Source: Cupriavidus necator (lineage in GTDB: Bacteria > Pseudomonadota > Gammaproteobacteria > Burkholderiales > Burkholderiaceae). Taken from it: 64,000 bases of DNA. The notes under the pieces are model-generated. The model was not told where the DNA came from. It ran no database searches and saw only the letters and a program-made list of their open reading frames with translations. The DNA lies in the NCBI RefSeq assembly GCF_013141915.1, contig NZ_SROX01000011.1, forward strand, positions 62,001 to 126,000, given 5' to 3'. Below are positions 44,911-53,357 of the stretch, piece after piece (within the stretch, counting starts at the first letter, position 1; each line of letters begins with the position of its first letter). A program made the position numbers and the translations under genes.

Positions 44911-46052
44911 CGGAAGCCGAGCCGTTCGGCGGCCTTGTAGAAGCGCTGGCGCAGCAAGTCCGCCCAGACGCCAGTCCCGCGCATGCGCGTGGCAAAGCTC
45001 GCATCGTAGGCTTTGCCTTCGCGCATGTCCCGCACGCGATTCATGACGCGTTCGGCGCGATCCGGAAAGTGCGCCTGCAGCCATTCCTCGAACAGCGGCC
45101 GCACCTCCCAGGGCAGCCGAAGCACGATGTAGTTCGCATAGACGGCGCCCGCCTCGCGCGCCGCTTCCAGCACACGCTCCAGGTCCGGCTCGGTGATGAA
45201 GGGGATCACCGGGGCGATGCTGACCCCTACCGGGATGCCGGCGTCGGTCAGCGTGCGGATGGTGCGCAACCGCCGCGACGGCGTTGCCGCGCGCGGCTCC
45301 AGCGTGCGCGCAATGCCGGCATCGAGCGTGGTGATGGTGAGCGCCGCCACCGCCAGCCGCTTGGCCGCCATCGGCGCAAGCAGGTCGATATCGCGCTCGA
45401 TCAATGACGACTTGGTGATCAGCGCCACCGGGTGATCGCATCCATGCAGGACTTCCAGCAGGCTGCGCGTGATGCGCTGCTCGCGCTCGATCGGCTGGTA
45501 CGCGTCGGTGTTGACGCCCAGCGCGATGGTCTCGCAGCGATATGACGGCCGCGCCAGTGCTTCGCGCAGGCGCTCGGCGGCATTGGTCTTGGCATACAAC
45601 TGGGTTTCGAAGTCCAGCCCCGGCGACAGGTCGAGGTAGGCGTGCGTCGGCCGGGCGAAGCAATAGATGCAGCCATGCTCGCAGCCGCGGTAGGGATTGA
45701 GCGAAACGTCGAACGGGACGTCAGGTGACGCATTGCGCGTCAGCACCGAACGGGCCGGCTCGAGATGGACTTCGGTGCGCAGCGGCGGCAGCGGCGCGTC
45801 GTCCTGGGCCGGTACGGCCTCGGGCGTCGTCGCGGCTTCATCCGGGCCCGGACCCCAGCCATCGTCGAACGTTTCGCGCTGGTCGCGCTCGAAACGCCCC
45901 TGCAGGTTGCTGACGGCGCCGCGCCCTTTGCGTGCCACGGGCGGCCGCGCGCCTGCCGGCGGTGCCTGCAGGTCCGGGTCGGCCTCGCGCCGCGTGGTGC
46001 CATTGGCAACTGGCCGGGCGGCGGGCTTGGGTTTTGGCGGGGGGCGCTCCAT
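44820..46052 (-). CDS. PA0069-family radical SAM protein
   Basis: 410 residues. The radical SAM cluster motif is CEHGCIYCFARP, preceded by SLNPYRGCEHG, typical of the PA0069/SPL-like family. After a Pro/Ala-rich N-terminal 90 residues come the TIM-barrel signatures LITKSSLIERDIDLL and VGVSIAPVIPFITEPDLERVL. The substrate is unknown. The ATG at 46052 has GAAGG five bases upstream. A GTG overlapping the stop of the lrp gene five codons earlier is an alternative that would imply translational coupling. Confidence 0.88.
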   Translation of the reverse strand: MERPPPKPKPAARPVANGTTRREADPDLQAPPAGARPPVARKGRGAVSNLQGRFERDQRETFDDGWGPGPDEAATTPEAVPAQDDAPLPPLRTEVHLEPARSVLTRNASPDVPFDVSLNPYRGCEHGCIYCFARPTHAYLDLSPGLDFETQLYAKTNAAERLREALARPSYRCETIALGVNTDAYQPIEREQRITRSLLEVLHGCDHPVALITKSSLIERDIDLLAPMAAKRLAVAALTITTLDAGIARTLEPRAATPSRRLRTIRTLTDAGIPVGVSIAPVIPFITEPDLERVLEAAREAGAVYANYIVLRLPWEVRPLFEEWLQAHFPDRAERVMNRVRDMREGKAYDASFATRMRGTGVWADLLRQRFYKAAERLGFRYNRFELDTSRFRPPAAGPSGKDDPQGSLF

Positions 46053-46063
46053 GCTGGCCTTCG

Positions 46064-46567
46064 TCACGCTGCCTGGCTCTTCTCCTCGACCGAGATTGCC
46101 AGCGTCTCCTTGATCTCTTCCATCACCACATAGCTCTTGGACTGCGCAGCGCCAGGCAACTGCAGCAGGATATCGCCCAGCAGCCGCCGGTACTCGCCGA
46201 TCTCGCGGATGCGCGCCTTGATCAGGTAGTCGAAATCGCCCGAGACGAGGTGGCATTCCAGCACTTCCGGAATCCGCAGCACCTCGCGGCGGAACTGCTC
46301 GAACATATTGCCCGACTTGTTGCCCAGCGAGATCTCGACGAACACCAGCAGTGCGCTGCCTAGCAGCGCCGGGTTCAGCCGCGCGTAGTAGCCCATGATG
46401 ACACCATCGCGCTCCAGGCGCTTGACGCGCTCGATGCAGGGCGTGATGGTCAGCCCGACTGCCTCGGCCAGGTCTTTCATCGACATCCTCCCGTCGCTCT
46501 GCAGCGCGGTCAGGATCTTGCGGTCGAGCCGGTCGAGCGTGCGTTGGGGCTGGCGACTCATTCTCAT
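46064..46567 (-). CDS. Lrp/AsnC-family regulator, DadR/BkdR type
   Basis: 167 residues. The N-terminal HTH (LDRLDRKILTALQSDGRMSMKDLAEAVGLTITPCIERVKRLERDGVI is continuous) and the C-terminal RAM effector domain (FDYLIKARIREIGEYRRLL) are complete. It is divergent from dadA across 108 bp that contains a 21-bp dyad, the layout of DadR-controlled D-alanine catabolism genes. It probably senses an amino acid, perhaps L-alanine, and activates dadA. The radical SAM gene follows 11 bp after the stop. Confidence 0.88.
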   Translation of the reverse strand: MRMSRQPQRTLDRLDRKILTALQSDGRMSMKDLAEAVGLTITPCIERVKRLERDGVIMGYYARLNPALLGSALLVFVEISLGNKSGNMFEQFRREVLRIPEVLECHLVSGDFDYLIKARIREIGEYRRLLGDILLQLPGAAQSKSYVVMEEIKETLAISVEEKSQAA

Positions 46568-46624
46568 GAGTTTTTCCTGTTTTTCTGAGAAATTCGGTAA
46601 CTATGACTGGATTGCATTCAATAG

Positions 46625-46645
46625 TATAGAGACAAATCCTCTATA
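46625..46645. promoter_or_regulatory. Inverted repeat in the lrp-dadA intergenic region
   Basis: Arms TATAGAG and CTCTATA separated by ACAAATC, an A+T-rich 21-bp dyad 30 bp before the dadA ATG. It is a probable binding site for the divergent Lrp-type regulator and may overlap the dadA promoter. Confidence 0.55.
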
Positions 46646-46675
46646 TCGTAGTCATCGCAGTTGGAGCCCCCGAAC

Positions 46676-47980
46676 ATGCGCGTTCTCGTACTTGGCAGTG
46701 GCGTGATTGGCGTCACCAGTGCGTGGTATCTGGCCAAGGCTGGTCACGAAGTGACCGTGGTCGACCGCGAGGCCGGCCCCGCGCTCGGCACCAGCTTTGC
46801 CAATGCGGGCCAGATCTCGCCCGGCTACGCGTCGCCCTGGGCCGCGCCCGGCGTGCCGCTCAAGGCGATCAAGTGGATGTTCCAGGAGCACGCGCCGCTC
46901 AGCATCCGCCCGGACGGCACGCTGTTCCAGCTGCAATGGATGTGGCAGATGCTGCTGAACTGCAGCGCCGGGCGCTATGCCGTCAACAAAGAACGCATGG
47001 TGCGGCTGGCCGAGTACAGCCGCGACTGCATCCGCGCGCTGCGCGCGGAAACCGGCATTGCCTATGAGGGCCGCCAGCAAGGTACGCTGCAGGTGTTCCG
47101 CACCGACGAGCAGCTGCATGGCGCGGCCAAGGACATCGCCGTGCTCGAACAAGCCGGGGTGCCCTACCAGTTGCTTTCGCGCGACGAACTCGCCGCGAGC
47201 GAACCGGCCCTGGCCGCCGTCCGCCACAAGCTGGCCGGCGGCCTGCGCCTTCCCAATGACGAAACCGGCGACTGCGCGCTGTTCACGCAACGCCTCGCTG
47301 GCATGGCCGGCACGCTGGGAGTCCGGTTCCTGTACAACCGCTCGATCGATGGCCTGATGAGCCAGGGTGACGCCGTCACCGGCGCCGTGGTCGATGGCGA
47401 GCCGATGGCGGCCGACCTGGTGGTGGTGGCGCTAGGCAGCTGGTCGACGCAGCTGGTCAAGCCCTTCCTGCGCGGCATGTCCAACCTGCCGGTGTATCCG
47501 CTCAAGGGCTTCTCGATCACCGTGCCGCTCAACGATGCCTCGCGCGCCCCGGTATCGACGGTGCTGGACGAGACCTACAAGGTTGCCCTGACCCGCTTCG
47601 ACGACCGCATCCGCGTGGGCGGCATGGCCCAGATCGTCGGCTATGACCGCAGCCTCGACCCTGCCAAGCGCCGCACGCTCGAGCATGTGGTGACCGACCT
47701 GTTCCCAGGTGCCGGCGATGTCAGCCAGGCTACCTTCTGGACCGGGCTGCGCCCCATGACCCCCGACGGCACGCCCATCGTCGGCCCGACCCAGGTGCAC
47801 GGCCTGTGGCTGAACACCGGCCACGGCACACTTGGCTGGACCATGGCGTGCGGCTCGGGCAAGCTGCTGTCGGACCTGGTGTCGGGCAAGTCGCCGGCGA
47901 TCCGTGCCGACGACCTGTCGGTCCATCGCTACCTGCAGCCGGCGCGCCATCACCTGGCGCCACGTCCGGCGGCCGCCTGA
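46676..47980 (+). CDS. dadA: D-amino acid dehydrogenase small subunit
   Basis: FAD enzyme of the DAO family, 434 residues, oxidising D-alanine and other D-amino acids at the cytoplasmic membrane and passing electrons to quinone. The Rossmann motif VLGSGVIGVTSAWYLAKAG is at residues 4-22. FANAGQISPGYASPWAAPG is the DadA-specific block, and GLRPMTPDGTPIVGPT and NTGHGTLGWTMACGSG lie near the C-terminus. The start five codons inside the frame gives MRVLVLGSGVIG with TTGGAG upstream. No racemase gene is adjacent. Confidence 0.94.
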   Translation: MRVLVLGSGVIGVTSAWYLAKAGHEVTVVDREAGPALGTSFANAGQISPGYASPWAAPGVPLKAIKWMFQEHAPLSIRPDGTLFQLQWMWQMLLNCSAGRYAVNKERMVRLAEYSRDCIRALRAETGIAYEGRQQGTLQVFRTDEQLHGAAKDIAVLEQAGVPYQLLSRDELAASEPALAAVRHKLAGGLRLPNDETGDCALFTQRLAGMAGTLGVRFLYNRSIDGLMSQGDAVTGAVVDGEPMAADLVVVALGSWSTQLVKPFLRGMSNLPVYPLKGFSITVPLNDASRAPVSTVLDETYKVALTRFDDRIRVGGMAQIVGYDRSLDPAKRRTLEHVVTDLFPGAGDVSQATFWTGLRPMTPDGTPIVGPTQVHGLWLNTGHGTLGWTMACGSGKLLSDLVSGKSPAIRADDLSVHRYLQPARHHLAPRPAAA

Positions 47981-48000
47981 GACAGCACCGTCCCGGCCTG

Positions 48001-48034
48001 AAAAAAAGGGCGACCCGCCAGGGTCGCCCTTCTT
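48001..48034. terminator. Bidirectional terminator between dadA and an acyl-CoA dehydrogenase gene
   Basis: An 11-bp stem AAGGGCGACCC (48006-48016) / GGGTCGCCCTT (48021-48031), loop GCCA, with an A-run on the left. It serves both convergent genes. Confidence 0.88.
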
Positions 48035-48056
48035 GCATGCGCAACGCGCGTGCCGC

Positions 48057-49841
48057 TCAGAACTGCTCGGCGCTCAACGCATTGGCCGGCGCTCCGCCGC
48101 TTACCACCGCATCGCGCAAGGCCGATGCCTGCGACAGGATATGCTCGGCAAAGAAATGCGCGGTCGCGATCTTGGCGTCGTGGAAGGCCGGATCCTCGGC
48201 TCGCTTTGCGTCAGCAGCCAGCATGGCGCGGCCGAACTGCCAGCCGGAGAACACGATGCCGCACAGCTTCAGGTAAGGCACGCTGCCGGCAAAGACCGCG
48301 TTTGGATCCGACTTGGCATTGGCCACCACGAACTCCACCACCGCCTCCAGCGCGGCGCGGCCCCTGGCCAACTGCGTCTGCACCGCGGTGAAGGCGGCAC
48401 CGCCGTGCTGGCCCAGCGCGGCCTCGGTCTCGGCGATCTGCGCGCAGATCGCGCGCGCCACCGTGCCGCCATCGCGCACCGTCTTGCGGCCAATCAGGTC
48501 ATTGGCCTGGATCGCCGTGGTGCCTTCGTAGATGGGCAGGATGCGCGCGTCTCGGTAGTGCTGCGCCGCGCCGGTTTCCTCGATAAAGCCCATGCCGCCA
48601 TGCACCTGCACGCCGAGGCTGGTGACATCGATCGACAGCTCGGTGCTCCAGCCCTTGACCACCGGCACCATGAACTCGTAGAACGCCTGACTCTGCCTGC
48701 GCACGGCTTCGTCGGGATGCTGGTGCGCCGCGTCGCTGGCGGCAGCGGCCACGTACGCCACCGCGCGCGCACCTTCGGTCAGCGCGCGCATGGTCATCAG
48801 CATGCGCTTGACATCCGGATGGTGGATGATGGTCACCGCCTCGCGCGCCGAGCCATCGACCGGGCGGCTCTGCACGCGCTCGCGCGCAAACGCCACCGCC
48901 TGCTGGTAGGCGCGCTCGGACACCGCGATGCCCTGCATGCCGACCGAGAAGCGCGCCGAGTTCATCATGATGAACATGTACTCGAGGCCGCGGTTCTCTT
49001 CGCCGACCAGCGTGCCGATCGCGCCGCCATGGTCGCCGAACTGCAGCACCGCCGTGGGGCTCGCCTTGATGCCCAGCTTGTGTTCGATGGAGACGCAATG
49101 GACATCGTTGCGCGCCCCGGTGCTGCCGTCGGCATTGACCAGGAACTTGGGCACGATGAACAGCGAGATGCCCTTCACGCCCTCGGGCGCAGTGGGCGTG
49201 CGCGCCAGCACGAGATGGACGATGTTCTGTGCCATGTCGTGCTCACCGTAGGTGATGAAGATCTTGGTGCCGAACACCTTGTAGGTGCCGTCGCCCTGCG
49301 GCTCGGCGCGGGTGCGCACCGCAGCCAGGTCCGAACCGGCCTGCGGCTCGGTCAGGTTCATGGTGCCGGTCCACTCGCCGGAAATCAGCTTGGGCAGGAA
49401 GGTGGCCTTCTGTGCGTCGGAACCGGCCGTCAGCAGCGCCTCGATGGCGCCGTCGGTCAGCAACGGGCACAGCGCGAACGACAGGTTCGCGGTGTTCAGC
49501 ATCTCGTTGCACGCCGTGGCGACCAGCTTGGGCAGTCCCTGTCCACCAAATTCCTGCGGATGCAGCACGCCCTGCCAGCCACCCTCGCCGAACTGGCGGA
49601 AGGCCTCCTTGAAACCCGGCGTGGTGGTGACCACGCCATCCTTCCAGCTGCTCGGCTCCAGGTCGCCAGCGCGGTTCAGCGGCGCCACCACCTGTTCGTT
49701 GAACTTGGCCGCCTCGTCGAGCACGGCCTCGGCCGTCTCGGGCGTGGCTTCCTCGAAGCCGGGCAGCTGGCTGACGGCCTCAAGGCCTGCCAGCTCGTTC
49801 ATGACGAACAGCATGTCCTTGATCGGCGCACGGTAGGTCAT
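48057..49841 (-). CDS. Acyl-CoA dehydrogenase, large (DmdC/FadE-like) type
   Basis: 594 residues, longer than the 380-residue short types, with the extra C-terminal domain typical of this branch. FAD- and substrate-binding blocks are present: MNLTEPQAGSDLAAVRT, TKIFITYGEHD and QVHGGMGFIEETGAAQHYRD. The catalytic glutamate lies in IYEGTTAIQANDLIGRK. It probably acts on medium- or long-chain acyl-CoA. Its electrons would go to the ETF encoded just upstream (etfBA), though a terminator separates the units. Confidence 0.9.
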   Translation of the reverse strand: MTYRAPIKDMLFVMNELAGLEAVSQLPGFEEATPETAEAVLDEAAKFNEQVVAPLNRAGDLEPSSWKDGVVTTTPGFKEAFRQFGEGGWQGVLHPQEFGGQGLPKLVATACNEMLNTANLSFALCPLLTDGAIEALLTAGSDAQKATFLPKLISGEWTGTMNLTEPQAGSDLAAVRTRAEPQGDGTYKVFGTKIFITYGEHDMAQNIVHLVLARTPTAPEGVKGISLFIVPKFLVNADGSTGARNDVHCVSIEHKLGIKASPTAVLQFGDHGGAIGTLVGEENRGLEYMFIMMNSARFSVGMQGIAVSERAYQQAVAFARERVQSRPVDGSAREAVTIIHHPDVKRMLMTMRALTEGARAVAYVAAAASDAAHQHPDEAVRRQSQAFYEFMVPVVKGWSTELSIDVTSLGVQVHGGMGFIEETGAAQHYRDARILPIYEGTTAIQANDLIGRKTVRDGGTVARAICAQIAETEAALGQHGGAAFTAVQTQLARGRAALEAVVEFVVANAKSDPNAVFAGSVPYLKLCGIVFSGWQFGRAMLAADAKRAEDPAFHDAKIATAHFFAEHILSQASALRDAVVSGGAPANALSAEQF

Positions 49842-49862
49842 CGATGTCTCCCAACATGTATG

Positions 49863-49896
49863 AAAAAGCCGTTCGCGGGTGGCCCCCGGAACGGCT
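49863..49896 (-). terminator. Terminator of etfBA
   Basis: Read leftward: stem AGCCGTTC / GAACGGCT extended by an inner CGGG/CCCG pairing, then five T. It lies between etfA and the acyl-CoA dehydrogenase gene. A separate perfect GC hairpin (49924-49944) sits closer to the etfA stop but has no T-run. Confidence 0.75.
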
Positions 49897-49950
49897 AGTT
49901 ATTTGCTACCTGCGGCTATCCGTGCCGGCCGCGTCGCGGCCGGCGAGGCA

Positions 49951-50886
49951 TCAGCCCAGTGCTGCCACGAGTTCCGGCACCACGGTGTTCAGGTCGCCCA
50001 CCAGGCCGTAGTCGGCCACGGAGAAGATCGGCGCCTCGGCATCCTTGTTGATCGCGACGATCACCTTGGAGTCCTTCATGCCGGCCAGGTGCTGGATCGC
50101 GCCCGAGATACCGACGGCGATATACAGCTGCGGCGCGACGATCTTGCCGGTCTGGCCCACCTGGTAGTCGTTCGGCACGAAGCCGGCGTCCACCGCGGCG
50201 CGCGAGGCGCCCAGCGCGGCGTTGAGCTTGTCGGCCAGCGGCGTCAGCACCTTGGTGTAGTTTTCGCCCGAACCCACGCCACGGCCACCGGAAACGATGA
50301 TCTTGGCGGCGGTCAGTTCCGGGCGGTCGCTCTTGGCCACTTCGCGCGAAACGAATTGCGAAACGCCCGCGTCGGCCACGGCCGGCAGGGTCTCGACGGC
50401 GGCCGAGCCGCCTTCTGCCGCGGCGGCGTCAAAGGCGGTGCCGCGCACCGTGATGACCTTGATCTTGTCTTCCGACTTGACCGTGGCGATGGCATTGCCG
50501 GCATAGATCGGACGCTCGAAGGTGTCCGGGGCGTCGACCTTGGAGATTTCCGAGATCTGGGCCACGTCCAGCTTGGCGGCGACGCGCGGCAGGATGTTCT
50601 TGCCGTACGGGGTGGCCGGGGCCAGGATGTGCGAGTAGTCGTTGGCGATGGCCAGCGCCTGCTCGGCCACGTTCTCGGCCAGGCCGTCGCCAAAGTAGGC
50701 GGCGTCGGCCAGCAGGACCTTGGTCACGCCGGCGATCTTGGCGGCGGCATCGGCCGCGGCCTTGGCGTTGGCGCCGGCCACCAGCACGTGCACGTCGCCG
50801 CCGCATTGGGCAGCGGCAGTCACGGTGTTGAGCGTGGCAGCCTTGATGGATTGATTGTCGTGTTCAGCAATGACGAGTGCAGTCAT
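49951..50886 (-). CDS. etfA: Electron transfer flavoprotein alpha subunit
   Basis: 311 residues. ETF carries electrons from acyl-CoA and other dehydrogenases to ETF-quinone oxidoreductase. The FAD-binding C-terminal domain shows IIVSGGRGVGSGENYTKV, then GQTGKIVAPQLYIAVGISGAIQH and a closing IFSVADYGLVGDL. The N-terminal part starts MTALVIAEHDNQSIKAATLNTV. It is 18 bp after etfB, forming the usual two-gene operon, and ends in a terminator. Confidence 0.96.
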   Translation of the reverse strand: MTALVIAEHDNQSIKAATLNTVTAAAQCGGDVHVLVAGANAKAAADAAAKIAGVTKVLLADAAYFGDGLAENVAEQALAIANDYSHILAPATPYGKNILPRVAAKLDVAQISEISKVDAPDTFERPIYAGNAIATVKSEDKIKVITVRGTAFDAAAAEGGSAAVETLPAVADAGVSQFVSREVAKSDRPELTAAKIIVSGGRGVGSGENYTKVLTPLADKLNAALGASRAAVDAGFVPNDYQVGQTGKIVAPQLYIAVGISGAIQHLAGMKDSKVIVAINKDAEAPIFSVADYGLVGDLNTVVPELVAALG

Positions 50887-50904
50887 GTTATTTCTCCCCC
50901 GCGC

Positions 50905-51654
50905 TCAGATAACCTTGGCTTCGTTCTTCAGCTTCTGCACCAGCGTCGCAACGTCCGGCACCATCACACCCGCGCTGCGCTTGGCAGGCTCGACCACCTT
51001 CAGGGTCGACAGGCGCGGCTTGACGTCGACGCCGAGGTCTTCCGGCTTGACGATATCGAGCTGCTTCTTCTTGGCCTTCATGATGTTCGGCAGCGTGACA
51101 TAGCGCGGCTCGTTCAGGCGCAGGTCGGTCGTGACCACGGCCGGCAGCGTCAGCGACAGCGTTTCCAGGCCGCCGTCGACTTCACGCGTGACCGATGCCT
51201 TGCCGTCGGCCACCACCACCTTCGAGGCGAACGTGGCTTGCGGCAGGCCGGCCAGCGCGGCCACCATCTGGCCGGTCTGGTTGGAGTCGTCGTCGATGGC
51301 CTGCTTGCCCAGGATCACCAGTTGCGGCTGTTCCTTGTCGATCAGCGCCTTCAGCAGCTTGGCCACGGCCAGCGGTTGCAGGTCTTCGGTCGATTCCACC
51401 AGGATGCCGCGGTCGGCACCGATGGCCATCGCGGTGCGCAGGGTTTCCTGGCACTGCGTGACACCGCACGAGACGGCGATCACTTCGGTGGCCACGCCGG
51501 CTTCCTTCAGGCGCACGGCCTCTTCCACGGCGATTTCGTCGAAGGGGTTCATGCTCATCTTGACGTTGGCCAGATCGACGCCCGAGCCGTCCGCCTTGAC
51601 GCGGACCTTGACGTTGTAATCCACCACCCGCTTGACTGCGACGAGTACTTTCAT
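50905..51654 (-). CDS. etfB: Electron transfer flavoprotein beta subunit
   Basis: 249 residues, standard. The start MKVLVAVKRVVDYNVKVRVK, the SMNPFDEIAVEEAVRLKE block and the AMP-binding LVILGKQAIDDDSNQTGQM are typical. The ATG at 51654 is 48 codons inside the longest frame; the upstream part is a promoter region. A TATAAT -10-like box lies at 51708-51703 on this strand. The downstream partner is etfA. Confidence 0.96.
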   Translation of the reverse strand: MKVLVAVKRVVDYNVKVRVKADGSGVDLANVKMSMNPFDEIAVEEAVRLKEAGVATEVIAVSCGVTQCQETLRTAMAIGADRGILVESTEDLQPLAVAKLLKALIDKEQPQLVILGKQAIDDDSNQTGQMVAALAGLPQATFASKVVVADGKASVTREVDGGLETLSLTLPAVVTTDLRLNEPRYVTLPNIMKAKKKQLDIVKPEDLGVDVKPRLSTLKVVEPAKRSAGVMVPDVATLVQKLKNEAKVI

Positions 51655-51702
51655 GCGCTCACTCCACTGATAGCTGATAGTCAGAAATTTTGTTCGCTCG
51701 TC

Positions 51703-51708
51703 ATTATA
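51703..51708 (-). promoter_or_regulatory. -10 element of the etfBA promoter
   Basis: Read leftward: TATAAT, 49 bp before the etfB ATG. No convincing -35 box lies at 16-18 bp spacing, so activator dependence is possible. Confidence 0.45.
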
Positions 51709-51762
51709 ACCACCGGGTTGGCGGCTCTCCTGTTTTTCGAACGATCGTACTATTTTATCGGC

Positions 51763-51791
51763 AAAATGATGCCGGGCATAGGCCCGGCATC
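51763..51791 (-). terminator. Terminator of metNIQ
   Basis: Perfect 10-bp stem GATGCCGGGC (51768-51777) / GCCCGGCATC (51782-51791) with loop ATAG. Read leftward it is followed by ATTTTG. It lies about 80 bp after the metQ stop and before etfB. Confidence 0.8.
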
Positions 51792-51873
51792 GCTTCATCC
51801 GTTCGGCGATTGTGTCGCAAACCCGCGTTGGGCGGCATCGTCTGATTGGATGAAAGGCTCAAGTGACGCCGGC

Positions 51874-52671
51874 TTACCAGGCGGTGATGACCGAGTCCTT
51901 GAAGGTCGATGTGACGTATTGCTTGATTTCCGGTGAATGGTAGGCCTTCACCAGCTTGGCCACCCAAGGCTTGTTCTTGTCCGCCTCGCGGATCGCGATC
52001 AGGTTGGCGTACGGGCCCTTCGGACCTTCGATGGCAATCGCGTCCTTGGTCGGCGACAGGCCCGCGGACTCGGCATAGTTGCCGTTGATGGCGGCGGCGT
52101 CCAGGTCATCCAGCGAGCGCGGCAGCTGGGCGGCGTCGAGCTCGACGATGCGGAGTTTCTTCGGGTTCTCGACGATGTCCAGCGGCGTGGCCTTCAGGCC
52201 GGCGTTGGGCTTGAGCTTGATCACGCCCTTGCTCTGCAGCAGCAGCAGGCCGCGGCCACCGTTGGTGGGATCGTTGGGCACGCCCACGCGCGCGCCCTGC
52301 TTGAGCTGGTCGAGCGACTTGATCTTCTTCGAGTACACGCCCATCGGGAACGTGACCGTGTAGGCGATATGCGTGAACTTGTAGCCACGATCCTTGATCT
52401 GGGCTTCCAGGTACGGCAGGTGCTGGTAGCTGTTGGCATCCAGGTCGCCGGAGGCGAGCGCGGCGTTGGGCTGGATGTAGTCGCTGAACTCGACCACCTG
52501 GATGTTAAGGCCGTCCTTGGCGGCGACCTTCTTCACCTGTTCCATGATCTGGGCGTGCGGGCCGCCGGTGACGCCGATCTTGATCGGCTTTTCCTGGGCG
52601 AACGCGCCAGTGGCCAGCGAGGCGCCGAGCGCGGCGCCGAGCATCCATTGCAGCAGGTTGCGACGTTGCAT
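51874..52671 (-). CDS. metQ: Methionine ABC transporter substrate-binding protein MetQ
   Basis: 265 residues of the NlpA/MetQ family, binding D/L-methionine outside the inner membrane. The signal peptide (about 1-25) contains RRNLL and ends GAFAQ, with no lipobox cysteine, unlike lipoprotein homologues such as E. coli MetQ. Family blocks are present: KIGVTGGPHAQIMEQV, VEFSDYIQPNAALASGDLDANSYQH and VGVPNDPTNGGRGLLLLQ. It is the third gene of metN-metI-metQ, 32 bp after metI. Confidence 0.93.
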   Translation of the reverse strand: MQRRNLLQWMLGAALGASLATGAFAQEKPIKIGVTGGPHAQIMEQVKKVAAKDGLNIQVVEFSDYIQPNAALASGDLDANSYQHLPYLEAQIKDRGYKFTHIAYTVTFPMGVYSKKIKSLDQLKQGARVGVPNDPTNGGRGLLLLQSKGVIKLKPNAGLKATPLDIVENPKKLRIVELDAAQLPRSLDDLDAAAINGNYAESAGLSPTKDAIAIEGPKGPYANLIAIREADKNKPWVAKLVKAYHSPEIKQYVTSTFKDSVITAW

Positions 52672-52703
52672 GATGTACGTTCCTCTTTCGAAAAAGGTTG
52701 GGT

Positions 52704-53357
52704 TCAACGGTGGCTGATGCGCCGGACCAGCCAGTCGCCGAAGCTCTGCACCGCCTGCACAAAGACAATCAGGATCACCACCACCGCCACCATCACCTCG
52801 GTGATGTAGCGCTGGTAGCCGTAGCGGATGCCCAGGTCGCCCAGCCCGCCGCCGCCGATGGCGCCGGCCATGGCGGAGTAGCCGACCAGGCTGACGAAGG
52901 TGATGGTCAGGCCGGCGACGATGCCGGGCATGGCCTCGGGCAGCAGCACCTTCCAGACGATCTGGCCGGTGGTGGCACCCATCGACTGGGCGGCTTCGAC
53001 CAGGCCCTTGTCGACCTCGCGCAGCGCGCTTTCCACCAGGCGTGCGATAAACGGGATCGCCGCGATGGTCAGCGGCACGATCGCCGCGGTGGTGCCGATC
53101 GACGAACCGACAATAAAGCGCGTGAACGGGATCACCACCACCAGCAGGATGATGAACGGGATCGAACGCACCGCGTTGACCACCACGCCGATGGTGCGAT
53201 TGAACAGCGGGTGCGACAGCACGCCGCCGCGGTTGGTCAGGTGCAGCAGCACGCCCAGCGGCACGCCCAGCAGCGCGCCGACCACGCCCGAGATCGCCAC
53301 CATCAGCAGGGTCTCGTTGAACGAGGTCAGGAACAGGTCAAACATTTCAGACCACAT
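52704..53357 (-). CDS. metI: Methionine ABC transporter permease MetI
   Basis: 217 residues with five transmembrane helices and the EAA loop ESALREVDKGLVEAAQSMGAT that docks the ATPase. The C-terminal GGGGLGDLGIRYGYQRY is typical of MetI. Its start overlaps the metN stop by 11 bp, consistent with translational coupling. Confidence 0.94.
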   Translation of the reverse strand: MWSEMFDLFLTSFNETLLMVAISGVVGALLGVPLGVLLHLTNRGGVLSHPLFNRTIGVVVNAVRSIPFIILLVVVIPFTRFIVGSSIGTTAAIVPLTIAAIPFIARLVESALREVDKGLVEAAQSMGATTGQIVWKVLLPEAMPGIVAGLTITFVSLVGYSAMAGAIGGGGLGDLGIRYGYQRYITEVMVAVVVILIVFVQAVQSFGDWLVRRISHR

